From Sanghuangporus weigelae (Eukaryota; Basidiomycota; Agaricomycetes; Hymenochaetales; Hymenochaetaceae), in NCBI GenBank assembly GCA_033182465.1, contig CP137319.1, forward strand, positions 1,612,001-1,676,000: DNA of 64,000 nt, in the 5' to 3' direction. The stretch's first letter is position 1. Each line of letters opens with the position of its first letter. Under the pieces are notes generated by a model. It saw only the letters and a program-made list of their open reading frames with translations. It was not told the origin of the DNA and did not search any database. Shown here piece by piece: positions 20,497 to 31,430 of the stretch. A program made the translations under genes and the position numbers.

Positions 20497-22018
20497 TGAA
20501 AGGATCCGCTCAAAAACTCGCATCAGGATCGACACGATCAACAGATCTACACGATCAGCTTTCCAAACGCGACCGGTAACCAAGCCAGCTATCAAAGGCC
20601 CAAGCAATCGAGCGGCCTAGGCAACAGTAACCCGTTACCACCCGAGCGCTAGAAGCACCGAAGCGGATACGTAATCCCGTTAACAGCTAACACCGCCGAC
20701 CGCCTATTACCGCGGACTACCACTCTAACGCCGCCGACCAAGCAACCAGAGCGACCTCGATCAAAAGAAGCGATCAAACTTCTTAGAAGTCCAGAAGCAC
20801 AACTACTAAAGCCTAAACGCTAAAAGGCTAAAGGCTAATAAGGTTTATGGAGACCTCACTGGCATTTCAGCACTGTCAAGTCTGTGCACGAGTTTACATG
20901 GTCCTTTATGAAGTATACTACTTAGTATGCACGGCAACGGTTGGTACGCGTGACTGTCACATCGAAACCGAGCGACACCTTCAGGATACAATGCATTCCA
21001 ATCCACCAAGCCCAATAGTACCCAAGAAACGAGAGGAACTCACGATCACAACTCGGACCCCTCGAACTGCGAACCCGATAACTTGGAGAATGATTGGATG
21101 GTATAGACCGGAGTTGCACACACCATGTCCAGCATCTACGATACAGGCAAACCTTTATTTACCGAGAGATGCGAACCTGGAAACCAAGCAATTACAACTC
21201 CTTATACAACGAAGGATATGGCGCTACATTCGAGATATACGATACGAAGGCAAAGCATGGCTAGTCACCAGAACCCAGCAGAACCCACCAGCAGAGCTTA
21301 TGCAGTTCATGATATGCCTTGGACCATACTCTACACCGACCCGACACCTTAACACTGACGTGCGAGTTATGCTTACCCTCGCTGGACCTCGAGATGAATT
21401 CCGAAGAATCACATACCGAGCAGCCTACATCGCTCCAAGAGCAAAGATGCCACTCAATGACGGCAATGACATCGTTATGGAGTACTGACAGTAGAGCATT
21501 CCATATCGAAGCACCACCTCTATTGTCTCAGTCAGCAACTCCAAAGAATTCTGTCATAGTGGAGACGACCTTACAAAGATTGGAGCAAAGTGGAGCGAAG
21601 CGCAGCAGGATGACAAAGGAACAGATGTAATGGTGGAGAAAGGTGGAGAAAAGTGGAGTAAAGTGGAGACAGGATGAGTAAGAAATAGGACGGAAAATGG
21701 AATATCTGGGAGCATAAATAGTTGTAGGATTAGGCCCTCATTTCCCCATCTTTCGATCCTCTTAACACACTGGTGTAAAGCTTGCCCTACAGCGAGCTAT
21801 TACTGTGTGCTTTGTACTATCACGCCTCTTGGAAATCCCAATCTGCTTTACTATTACCTCGTATCTGAAAGCATCCATAACTCGGACAGTGACTAAGAAG
21901 GCTAGTAAGGGACCGCGTGGTACAGCCAGACGTGGGTAGATAAGATCACCTCTGCACAACACACCGCTGCTTAGGCAAAAGGATTGAACCGGTGTAACCC
22001 CGGGCCTACTCCCTAACA
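20497..22018 (+). repeat. Gypsy-1 3' LTR
   Basis: 1,522 bp. I find no difference from the 5' LTR by eye. It is followed by the TTGCA duplication at 22019-22023. Confidence 0.95.
20847..21488 (+). CDS. U3-encoded ORF of gypsy-1, 213 aa (3' LTR copy)
   Basis: Identical to the frame at 10058-10699. This copy is the one carried at the 3' end of genomic RNA, downstream of pol. A protein coded in U3 has a precedent in MMTV Sag. No sequence similarity to Sag is claimed. Confidence 0.5.
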   Translation: METSLAFQHCQVCARVYMVLYEVYYLVCTATVGTRDCHIETERHLQDTMHSNPPSPIVPKKREELTITTRTPRTANPITWRMIGWYRPELHTPCPASTIQANLYLPRDANLETKQLQLLIQRRIWRYIRDIRYEGKAWLVTRTQQNPPAELMQFMICLGPYSTPTRHLNTDVRVMLTLAGPRDEFRRITYRAAYIAPRAKMPLNDGNDIVMEY

Positions 22019-22490
22019 TTGCATTTGATGTACAACCGGATAATGGACGCGACCTGTCGGTTCTATCTTACATGCGCCTCGTGAGAAATCTCAAACGTAA
22101 AATTAAGGTCCAGTATGCTCCCAATGAAAGACGATTGATACTCATTGTTCTAGATTACGAGGGGGGCGCTTTGCGCAAAATGAACATCAAATCACAACAC
22201 AACATAATGATGTGTGTCAGAACGCCACCTCGCCGCAGTTCAAGAAGATTACCACAAATGTTCTAGCATGGTACCTCGACTCCAATGAAGGCATTGACAA
22301 ACTCGTTAAAGGATATAGCACTGATGAACACGATCAATGAACGGTAGGTGCGATTGTTTACCTTGCCCCTTTCCTTGCATTGTGCGCTTATTTGTTTCAA
22401 TTAGAAGTGTTCCAAACACTCAGGAAACGCTTTCACCAGTGCAGCCCAAGCAACTTCAATGCAATGCTCGCATTTCATATGTGTAACTGT
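22019..22490 (+). pseudogene. 3' fragment of the gene split by gypsy-1 (related to the gene at 27.5-29.7 kb)
   Basis: The frame from 22021 reads DLSVLSYMRLVRNLKRK ... GGALRKMNIKSQH. It aligns with DSSVVSYMHFIENLERE ... GWALRKMNVEPQH of the minus-strand gene. After a shift it reads KITTNVLAWYLDSNEGIDKL, matching KIQSWYLKSDVDLDELVQVF. An intron-like GTAGGT...TTAG (22342-22404) leads to KCSKHSGNAFTSAAQATS, matching KGSKRSG...TSAAEATK. Order and orientation are conserved, but frames are disrupted and the coding end is lost, so it is a relic. Function unknown. Confidence 0.6.
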
Positions 22491-22856
22491 AACTATAAAT
22501 AGAGATCGTTACCGGCAGAGCCAGAAATAATCAAAGAAGCTCTAATTCTTGCTTATGAAGCAGCAGTCGCTTTTGGTGAGTTTTTTTGAAGAGTATGCTT
22601 CCTTTTGATGAAGCATCCATAAGTATCTATCTGGTCTCATGGCATGACTTTGCTTTCCCATGCCCATGAGATCGAGTCAATTGATCGATATAGATATCAA
22701 TATCTGTTCCCCTCTAACCACGACCAACATGTCATTTGAGGGCACCACCGAAAACCAGAGCACCACCGAAAACCAGAGCACCACCGAAAACCAGAGTTTA
22801 TGTGGGTCCTCATCCTCCATTCTCCTTGACTTGTTCTGAGATTGTCTTAGATATCC
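22491..22856. other. Intergenic/leader region with an 18-bp triplicate repeat
   Basis: It contains three perfect copies of an 18-bp unit (22742-22795) within a short ATG frame (22729-22839; repeating STTENQ). A possible coding remnant (LPAEPEIIKEALILAYEAAV) lies near 22513-22575. Neither is clearly a gene. Confidence 0.4.
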
Positions 22857-24176
22857 ATGTTCCTCAGGATGGAGGTAAGTATTTTCTCTTATGTAGAGTT
22901 CATTCTCGTTGTACTTATAATCGGGTATAAGGCATTCTCTTGGAATTGCGGGTGCCTATGTCTACATGGAATTTGTCTATGGCCAGAGCTCTGAATGAGC
23001 AGGCCATCGGCAGCTCTGATTTCTACTAGGGGTACTTGGCTGCCATTCGGCAGGTGGCACCCTGCATCCACGAGTTATTCTCTGCAAACGTGGAGCTGGC
23101 CGTCCACGCCGATACGCTAATTACCCTGCATAACCAAACTACAAATGACGATCTGCAATGGAGGATGGCAGAAGTGAGTTTTAGCACTTTCTTTCAAGGG
23201 TTTATAATTGCTTATAATCTCTTAGAAACAATCGTCGACTCACGGTATCGGAGGAAGGAGTGGTTTGGATATCGGTCTGAAGCTCCTCACCAAAGCGGGA
23301 TGTATTATGGCGGAAATCGGTAGCCAGGACGGTGTCCTTCAGGTCGGAAATGAACTGAGGCTGCAGGCTTTTATAACCTGCATCGACAAGTATAAAAAAC
23401 CCATCCCAAATGTCTTTCTCTCCAATATGTGCAGTTTGATGATCAGCTTCAAGGAACTAGTGGTGAAGGAGGAGGAGGAGGATCCAAATGCGGTCGATGT
23501 AGTGATGGCATTTCTGGCGGCAGTTCAATGGCAAATTCTGCTCTTAAAGAACACAATCGAAACCGTGTCAAGTAGCCTACCGTCATGGTGGAGAAATCAG
23601 TTTCCCACTCTTGAGTTCTGCGTGCAGTTTTTCCCTCCGGAAGAAGATTATGCTCAAGCAGCGGTCGACTTCTTCGTCAATAAGTGCAATCCTATTCGGC
23701 AACTCGGCAACAATGCTGCTCACCCGATAGACATTAGGATGTCATTCGCCTTGATCAATTTTTTGGTCGAGCAGGTTCAGATAAGCGTGAAGAATAAAAC
23801 AGTCCTACATCAAATTGCCTCCAAAATGGAGAAGATTCATGATTCCTACCAAGATATAGAGCTCAGATATATCAGGCGGGAAGAAGAGGAGGAGCTGAAG
23901 AAGGAGAAGAAAGGGAAAGGGAAGGGGAAGAAAGGGAAGGAGAAGGGCGATATCATTGCTGTTTTACTCAGTGATACCCAAAAATGCACGCCAAATGTCA
24001 AGCCGTGGGCTAAGGAAATGTTCGTGCCAAAGAGGACGGTTCTCCGAGAACCTCAATCAGAGGAGTATGATTCAATGCCGATTGAATCGAGCGCAGGAGG
24101 GAGAGGCGAAGTTGTAGTAGAGGGAAAAGGAAAAGGGAAAGAGAAAGAGAAGGCGAGACCGAGTAAGAGGTGTTGA
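22857..24176 (+). CDS. Lineage-specific protein with Lys/Glu/Gly-rich C-terminus, function unknown (~370 aa)
   Basis: Probable exons 22857-22874, 23030-23173 and 23226-24176, with GTAAGT and GTGAGT donors and TAG acceptors, joining in frame to 370 codons plus stop. The second intron (23174-23225) is well supported; the first exon, and so the start, is less certain. The body is mainly helical (CIHELFSANVELAVHADTL, VVMAFLAAVQWQILLLKNTI). It is followed by a highly charged KKEKKGKGKGKKGKEKG segment and a second GKGKGKEKEKARPSKRC tail, suggesting nucleic-acid or nuclear association. No domain recognised. It lies between the relic split by gypsy-1 and the gene at 24.5 kb, all on plus. Confidence 0.6.
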
Positions 24177-24377
24177 GTGTAAATGAAGGGAGGAAAGAGA
24201 AGAAGAGGAGATGATTGCTCCCACTGTGTACTTTAGTCCAAGCTCTGTGTCCTTTGCTCCTCGAAAGATTCAAAGAAAGAAAGCGCACACTACTTGACCA
24301 CACTAGATTAGAGATCTGGTCAGACGACCCTAGATGTTAGTCAGCCGAGCCTGGGGTAAGATTCGGCTTGTTGTCTG

Positions 24378-24386
24378 TATATAAGG
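24378..24386 (+). promoter_or_regulatory. TATA box of the gene starting at 24502
   Basis: TATATAAGG lies about 120 bp before the ATG and is followed by a strongly CT-rich stretch (24415-24480), a common basidiomycete core promoter layout. Confidence 0.55.
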
Positions 24387-24501
24387 AAGCCAGGGATGAA
24401 TGATCCCCAGTACCCACTTTGCCTCCTCCTACCATCATTGTTACCTCCCTCTCCCTCCCCTACACCGATCTTCCCTACTCAAACTCTGTCTGAGTAGTGT
24501 C

Positions 24502-26953
24502 ATGTACTCCTCGCAAGCTACCCTTAGGGGCTGTGAGTATCAGCCGCTGTATGATCAATATTGTGGGTGGACGATCGGACTAGGTCTGTAGGTGCAATCC
24601 TAGCAGGCTAGGGTGTTCGATCCTATAGGGAGCAAGCGAGAACGAATCGGGGAAACCAAACAAGGAAGATTGATCTGGAAGACTCCCTTGAGATAGACTG
24701 AGGTTCCAGCCTACTCTGTGAGAACTGTGGTTAGTCAGAATGGCTCCGGCCAGAACGGTCGGGGTGAACTATCTGAAAGGGCGGAAAAAGGGCAGGTGAG
24801 CAAATACACGTAGGCAAGATGTGATACTCAATGGTCGTCTAGGGAGACTAATCCGGATGTGCTGCGGTGAACTGAGTGAATACTTCGGTAACTTGATCAC
24901 CTCGGAGATGAGTCGACAGAGAAAGAAGACAAGCTGAGTGTATCCGAGTCACTCCCGGGACGTCCGGACTAGTCTAGGCAAGGAAGGTGAGATACCCAAA
25001 ATGGGTACTTTGACTTTCTATGAATGACAGAGTCGGTCGGGATGGGCTGAGAGGCTTCGGAACAGAAGATGTGTGCGCTGAACAGATCTCTGGTATTCGC
25101 TATCTGAAAACTACGACATCTGAGCAGGTTTTATAGACTATAGGGGTCCAAAACATGTACAAAACAACTGATCTGGGACTGGGGTAGGATCGTGACAAGA
25201 CGTGAGGTGAAATGTAATGAAACCACAACAAGGAGCATGAAACCGACAAGACAGAAGTCTAGTGGACTATAGGAAACTGTGAAACAAGATGAAATCATAG
25301 CAAGGAGTGTGAAACTGACACGATAAGGGTCAGACAGACTGCAAGGAACTGTGAAACAACATGAAAACTGTCCAGGAAGGGTCCTCCAAACCACATACTC
25401 AAGTCAGTGAACAAATCGGACGGAGTGACCAAATGGATGTACCAATCGGCGAACTCCGATCGGAAGTCCGAACCTTGGAGACCACTTCGGCAAGGTCCGA
25501 ACAATGGAGCACACCTCGTGGAACGTCTAGGATGTAGGTACACGACCATTGGGTACCTCAAAACAGGTCAGAATGGTCTCTGGCAGTGTGAAACGCTGAT
25601 AAAAAGGCCTAGGGTCTCTTTAGAAGTCTGGGTCCAGACCTCGGAGTGTCAATATCTGCTTGGATGACTGAGGCGGAGGTCGGCCAGTGGTAGTGTGATG
25701 AAGTATGGACAATGAAATATGGCGTGACGCCTATGGCGCAGTATTAGCAGGTCTTCGGGGTCTCGGAATGTGACATATGTGCAAAAGAAGGTGAAATGGG
25801 GTGAGCCAAGATATGTATGAAGTCTCGGGCATGTCCTAAGGTATGGCGGAGTGCCCGGAAGAATCGAATCAAGCCGTATATACCCTTTGTGACTGTTGGA
25901 GTCGCTCAGGAAGCTGATACACCAGTGTGTTGGACACTGGTGAAGTATGTACAATACTCGACCGCTGACGCCCAGAATAGCGGTGTGCGCTACACCGCTA
26001 TTGTTCAAAGCACTGAAAATAACTGACCGCCACAACCTAGCCCTGAGTTCCAGAAATGTTCCTATTCTTGAGAAAGTCAGCCCAGGTACGTTTCCTCAGG
26101 TTGAATGCTGTAGCATGCACACTTTTGAACTCTTTTGATCAGTATCCAAGACGGTAACTTCTGCGAAGTCCATATCTCCAGATACAGAAGCAGTGAATGC
26201 TGCAAAGACTGCAAAGGAGAAGGAGGATGTGTTTGTAGACAACATGAACCAACACTTTACGGCTATGTGCGAGCAAATTGGACTCAGAATTAAGAGCACC
26301 CAAGAAAAACTTGCCATTATACATAGGGAATTGTACAAATGGAGAGAGCATTTGAATAAAAACGAGATTGCTTTCAATATCGTAGGAATCTTTCTCCTTT
26401 CTTTTTTTTGGCATAATGGGAAGTTTGATTTGTCATGTTTTAATAGGCAACCCGGACCCAAGCAAACGAGACAAATCCAGAAGTTCTCCAGAGAGCGTTG
26501 ACCATTGTGTACGATGCAGTAGCCGCTTACATGGATAGTCTACAATCTGCAGACCAGCAGATTCCTGGGGGCGCCACCTGGAGACTGGAGGACACAAAGA
26601 CTTCCGACAGACGTATTAATGCCGAGATTTTCACGCAGAAGCTCTGGGAATTCCTCAAACTCCAGCGCAATTCCATTGTGGGAACAGAATTGGCATTTTT
26701 AGTGGAGCATTTCTGCCAAAAGCTGGTTGAGTGGACTAAATTTACAGAAGATCAGTGCAAAAGTACCAAGGAGATGGATATAGATAAGGCAGAGGATCGA
26801 TTTCGTTGCCTAAAGCGGGCATCTGAATGCTTCCCGAAGGACGATGTCTTGATTAAGATCCTATCCTTTGTGGTTTTCGCGCTGAAAGCCTCCGGTACTG
26901 AGAATAATTATAAAGCGGAGATAAAAGATCGATATGATTTGCATCAGTACTGA
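24502..26953 (+). pseudogene. Unknown helical protein gene interrupted in exon 1 by solo-LTR-like element D2
   Basis: Exon 1 starts at ATG 24502 (MYSSQATLRGCEYQP). The D2 element follows at 24548-25994, and the same frame resumes at 25999 (LLFKALKITDRHNLAL). Skipping the insert and one CCGC copy gives an open exon to 26085, then introns 26086-26142 and 26382-26446, and exon 3 to TGA 26953: 292 codons. The protein is predominantly helical (EKEDVFVDNMNQHFTAMCEQ, RALTIVYDAVAAYMDSLQ, WEFLKLQRNSIVGTELAFLV) with no recognised domain. A transcript through the 1.45 kb insert would meet many stops, so this allele is probably null unless the insert is spliced out or provides a new start. Confidence 0.6.
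24548..25994. repeat. Solo-LTR-like element 'D', copy D2 (1,447 bp)
   Basis: TGTATGATCAAT...GTGTGCGCTACA with flanking CCGC repeats (24544-24547, 25995-25998). Co-linear with D1 along its length; differences are mostly C/T and G/A. It has no internal retroelement genes. Confidence 0.72.
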
Positions 26954-26974
26954 AGTGTTGCATACAGTTCCAAG

Positions 26975-27244
26975 GTGAGGTGCGACTATGAGCAAGGCAG
27001 CGAACCGCTTGAAGAGAAGAAGTGTATTTGGTATCATGGTCATTTATCAGTGCTCGCACTTCTGCTGGAAAGGGTCAGGCAGGCCAAATCCAACAACTCG
27101 AATCGTGGTTTTCCTGTTTTCACTCAAGCGGACACATATGGTGATTCAGATGGTGATTCATTTGGGACAGACGACATGGATACAGGCGACAAAAGTGAAT
27201 CCTCAGTGTCAAACGGTTGTCCGCCGGTGGTGAGCCCTGCATAA
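26975..27244 (+). other. Short open frame, possible extra exon with acidic tail
   Basis: An 89-codon open frame beginning at a GTG. The C-terminal half is Asp/Gly/Ser-rich (TYGDSDGDSFGTDDMDTGDK), the kind of composition seen in real tails. It may be an alternative last exon of the preceding gene. I could not find a convincing splice that joins it in frame. Confidence 0.25.
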
Positions 27245-27544
27245 ATTCGTAAGGTATTTGGGTCTCCACACCATTTTTTATGGTTGTAACTAACATGATC
27301 TGAGTTTGCTCCTTGTGTTTGGGCCTTAAGTTGGTGGAATTTTTCGAAATCGCCTTATTCTCATTTCGTTATGGCAGTTTGTTTGATATGCATACCAGTT
27401 TTTCGATAGAAGTTTCTGAGAACATTATTGATTTCGGATCGTCTCCAGAAATTTGTTCCCACTTCCTTTCGTACCCTTATTTATTGTGTGCATGAATATA
27501 TGTAATGTAACACATCATGTTTATTATTGAACGTTATTGTCTGT
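27245..27544. other. Intergenic region between convergent genes
   Basis: AT-rich with no ORF or repeat of note; presumably 3' UTRs of the convergent flanking genes. Confidence 0.5.
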
Positions 27545-29683
27545 TCAGCCAATGTCCTCCCGGGCATAGAAAAGCACGGCAGATGCAAGCCCATGCGTGA
27601 TGTGAACACCTGACTGTGATGCCATTGAAATCAATTTGTCGGTTGTCAACCTGAGTAGAATTGGGTTAATGCGCGAATATCCATTACATTTCAGAACATC
27701 GGCCAGCACTGAGTAGTTCATGTTGTTGTGCCCTCGTTCCATGTGATCATCACATATCTTCAACCAAACCTCTACCAAAGGATAATCACGAATTTTATTC
27801 TTTGCGGACGGGGAGCCTTGAGTTCTGTTGTGGTGACCTTTGTGATGATATCCGTTACTACGCAATACAGAATGCCTGTTCCGATATCTGTGACGCCTGT
27901 AGTCATCCTCAGATAACAAACTGTGATTGTGATAATCCTTTTCTGTGGAGCTTTCGGAGTCCACCTACCCCGATGATGATGAGGATCGAAAGCGACGTGT
28001 ATGACCTCTCTTTCTGATGGATCAGCTCCTGCCACGATGACGCTTCCTGCCACGCGATGATCTATGGTACTTTCTATTGTCCCTTGGCCTGTCTCGTGCA
28101 GGCCGTGAGGCGGGCGATGGCAATGCATGGCGAGTCCTTCCAGCACTGGAATTTTCTACACCTGGTTTGATCTGCAGATCCCCATCCGCTTGTGCTTGAC
28201 CAGCGCCAGCTTGGTTTGTAAGCCCCTGCTGCATGCCTATGGCGGTTGAACCTAAGGTGGTCTGCACAGTTCGCTTTGATTTGTGGTAGTCGAGCAAGTT
28301 CAGCTGCCTAGGAACCTCCAAAGCTGTCACGCCCGGAGCTTTACTTAGCTACAAAAGCTCAGAAGCCTCCAGAATCACATAGATAATAGTAAGACATGTA
28401 CTAGGAGCCTTGCATGATCAAAATAATTCTTCATTGTATAATATATATGAGTGCCATCAGCACGAACATAACAAACTTCCTCCAAATGCACGCTACACCA
28501 TAGGTTCTGCTTGATCTCCTTATTATGAGGCGCGAGCATTGCATTCAGGTCACCTTTTGTTGCTTCCGCCGCACTGGTTGGTTTGGTCGCATTCTGAAGT
28601 ACGCTTCCTGAGCGTTTAGAACCCTTCTAAATGGAACAGAATTCATGCATCAACATGTGAAAGAGAGAAAGGCAAACGATCACATTTACCTGTTCATCGT
28701 TCATGTTCATAAGCACAATTTTGCCTGCACTATTGACCTTGTGCTTTTTCTTCAGCTCCTCAAGATACTTCTTGAACACTTGTACAAGCTCATCAAGATC
28801 TACATCAGATTTGAGATACCATGATTGAATCTTCATTTCAATCTTCTAAAACCACGGACCGGTGTAGCCTAGTGTAACTGAGGTGGGATAGCACTGAAGA
28901 ATACTTGCCACGTTCTGACGCACATCGATTACGCTATGTTGAGGTTCGACGTTCATTTTGCGCAAAGCCCACCCATTGTTAACCAGAACGACAAGTGTTG
29001 ATCGCGTTTCTTTAGGAGCTTGCTGCTCCTCTTTTTCACGTTCGAGATTTTCTATGAAATGCATGTAAGATACAACCGAAGAGTCGCATCTATACTCTTG
29101 GTCCGAATTGTCAGCGTAGTCTATTAAATCATTAGAGACTGACAAACTCCTATAATGGTCTACGCACTGGCTGCAAGCAACAGATTATCAAAGTCCCAAG
29201 GATTGCTAGTACTGACTCTGTTGGTATCTGACTCTTGACCCAGATTGTCATTAGCCATTCAGGCAATATCAAGTTGTGATGGTTCTTCATCACAGGGCTC
29301 TTCATATTGATATGTCAGGTCCTCGTCAGCAGCTCTCTGGCCCCTTGCTTTTGTCGTGGTAGGCTCTGCTTCCATGTTATTCTGTTACAAAGTATAAGTG
29401 CAATACCAGAAGACAAGACTATCAGTACTACCATCTCTTCAACACCATTCTTGTTGACAGCAGGCCGCTCTGCCTTCCTTGGCCGGCCTCGTTTCCGTGG
29501 TCCTTCAGCAATGACATCTGCATTTTGAGAGTTCGAATGAGGGCCATTTGCTTGCTGGGGCTCCAGGGCTATTGCTGCTTTTTTGGGAGAGGAGTTTCTT
29601 GTAACGGCGGATGCCTGCTTCATCCTGGCAGTCTTACAAGCCGCAGTCTTGCGAACTGCAAGTTTTCTAGAAGTGGGACTCAT
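27545..29683 (-). pseudogene. Multi-exon AT-hook / Arg-Ser-rich gene with in-frame stops, function unknown
   Basis: The start is ATG 29683 (MSPTSRKLAVRKTAA). Exon 1 (29683-29432) holds an AT-hook RKRGRPRKAERP, a minor-groove DNA-binding motif. An intron ends at 29382. Further exon-like pieces are SVSNDLIDYAD...GWALRKMNVEPQH (29145-28850) and KIQSWYLKSDVDLDELVQVF (28836-28690), which splices in frame to KGSKRSGSVLQ. Then come YVRADGTHIYYTMKNYFDHA and an intron to LSKAPGVTALEVPRQ. The last frame runs 28330-27545, with an Arg-rich region and two in-frame stops (TGA 28024-28022, and a TAG near 27969). Another TGA near 29259 and a shift near 29170 support decay. It resembles TE-associated basidiomycete gene families, but I cannot name one. 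Confidence 0.55.
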
Positions 29684-29827
29684 GATGGTAAGAGATAAAA
29701 AAAAAAAAAAGTGATGTGGCAATGAAGAAGGTAGCTGCTTATAAACGTATTCCCAGCTCGCTTACTAGCCCTCTGGAGATTGATGATCCAAAGTCCGCGA
29801 ACATACACTATCTTCAGATTCAATAGC

Positions 29828-31430
29828 CTATACAAGCACATTATAGCGACAGTGGCGAAAGAAGGAATAACTATCCAAAGAATTAATGGAATACACCTGC
29901 CTACAGAGTTGCTCAACAACTGAAGCATCATCCTGAGGACCGGGACCCTGCTGTTTTAACCTGGACTTGATTACGGAGAATGCAAGTTCAATAGGATTGT
30001 AGTCTGGTGAGTAAGGAGGAAGAAATTCAAGCCTGACACCCCTAAGCAAAGGGGTCAGTACAAGCTGCAACTTGCATTGCTAGTGAGACAGACCAAGATT
30101 CGATGAGCTCCCGGATCTCGGGAGCCTTGTGTATCAGGCAGTTGTCCATTACGATGACTAATTGGGTGCCAGGAAAGGGATGCATTTTGTCCAACAGGCC
30201 GGCAATGAATTCCATGAACAATTTGGTATTGAATGCACCCTGTACAATAGTGCAGTCGATTGTCCCATCGAGGCTGATAGCTGGCAAGATGGAGAAGCTA
30301 ACAGAGTGAATCAGAAGCTTGCGACATGCCACAAGAGGCAGAATCACCATTTCCCCCTATTGAAAAACTGCTTGCGATACGCACGGCAACCCTCAAGGGC
30401 CCAAGTAGTGTTGCGAAGAAAAGCCTGCCAATCACAAGCACTCTCATCAACAAATACCAGCTGTTCTGCTGTGTACTGAGAGGCGAGGTGTGCGATGTAC
30501 TGTGCATGCAGAGTCTCATTCCACTCAAGAGCCCTTTTTGATAACTAGACAACAATGATTTCAGTTCACGTGGACTGTGTAGGGAAGCAGAGTGACAGAG
30601 ACAGCCACCTTCTTAAGTGTGAAACCAGTGCGCAGCAAGGACCTGCATACAGTCACATCCGAGACCTCCTTCTCCCATCTTTCCTGGAGCAGTAGCCTCA
30701 ACTCATCGATGTAACGGTCATTGAGATTGCTTAGTGACCTGAAAAGGAACTATGTGGTGTGAACCAACAGCTACCAGGACAGGTTTCAACATGTGCATAC
30801 CTCGGTGTGGATATAATCAAGCACTCAAGGCCTTCCATGAAAACCAAGTTCATGCGCAGCAACAGTCCCATTGCACTTGAACTCTCGTATTATCCGGAAA
30901 ACTGTTGTCTTGGATATGTCGGTCAAGGCTGCGATCTGAGAGGCGCTGAGTTTCTTGTTCATAGTGATGATGCATTCCCGTAAATTGTTGGACAGCCTTC
31001 TGCCGCATCGCCGGGGTTGCATGAACGAATGCTCAACATAAGCTGTAGAGATGGTGGCTGTGAAGATGGTGATGGCTCGAGATCAAGTGGCGACTCGACA
31101 CGTAAGTCCTCAAATACGTCGCTGCCTCCTATCTCTTTGCCGTAGTGCCTCGTCTCTCGTGATAGTCCGTCCCCAACAACTGGGGGTTCCCTCATGCCTG
31201 TGGGTGATGAGGGATTGGTGAGAGTGAGGAGAGAACTGTGGACAAGTGATGAGAGCTGCTGTGCGGGGAGATGCTGCGTACGAAAGACTACCGTCGTGTG
31301 CGTACACTCGTGTTTCCCTGAGAGATGTTTCTGCGGCCCTGGTGGGCACGCTCAGTTTGGTTGCAGCAGGAGTGCATGATGGCTGAGCCGACCTTGTTCG
31401 CCCTCGCCCAGATATGATTTTGGGTGACAT
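29828..31430 (-). CDS. Tc1/mariner-like transposase (DDE), copy B
   Basis: Multi-exon gene read on minus from MSPKIISGRGRTRS (31430). HTH region LSASQIAALTDISKTTVFRI (near 31010-30825). Then FTLKKVAVSVTLLPY, the catalytic VFVDESACDWQ, VIVMDNCLIHK (Pro-to-Leu relative to copy A), and a last exon GVRLEFLPPYSPDYNPIEL...CRYNVLV ending at 29828. Introns are inferred where frames change at GT...AG (for example near 30348-30305). The DDE residues are all present and the C-terminus is complete. It may be intact, but exact exon joins were not proven. Distinct from copy A, which lacks the C-terminus. Confidence 0.75.

Larger units (their letters stand above)
9708..22018 (+). mobile_element. Gypsy-1: complete 12.3 kb chromodomain Ty3/gypsy LTR retrotransposon with accessory ORFs
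   Basis: Bounded by 1,522 bp LTRs (9708-11229 and 20497-22018) that look identical by eye, inside a TTGCA duplication; this points to a recent insertion. Order on the plus strand: LTR, PBS, AUG-free leader, coiled-coil ORF (11629-12663), gag (12593-13681), pol (13786-18264, readable from gag by -1 frameshift), extra ORF (18519-19517), antisense spliced gene (20372-20057, minus), hairpin and PPT, LTR. The pol domain order (PR-RT-RNase H-IN-chromodomain) places it in the chromoviruses. A related solo LTR lies at 50481-51992. All its long ORFs are open, so it could be active. Confidence 0.95.

Noticed and set aside
22857-26953. STAND/NLR or Goodbye-domain immune gene
   Set aside because: Helical composition suggested it, but no P-loop, Goodbye-type motif or repeats are present in either gene.
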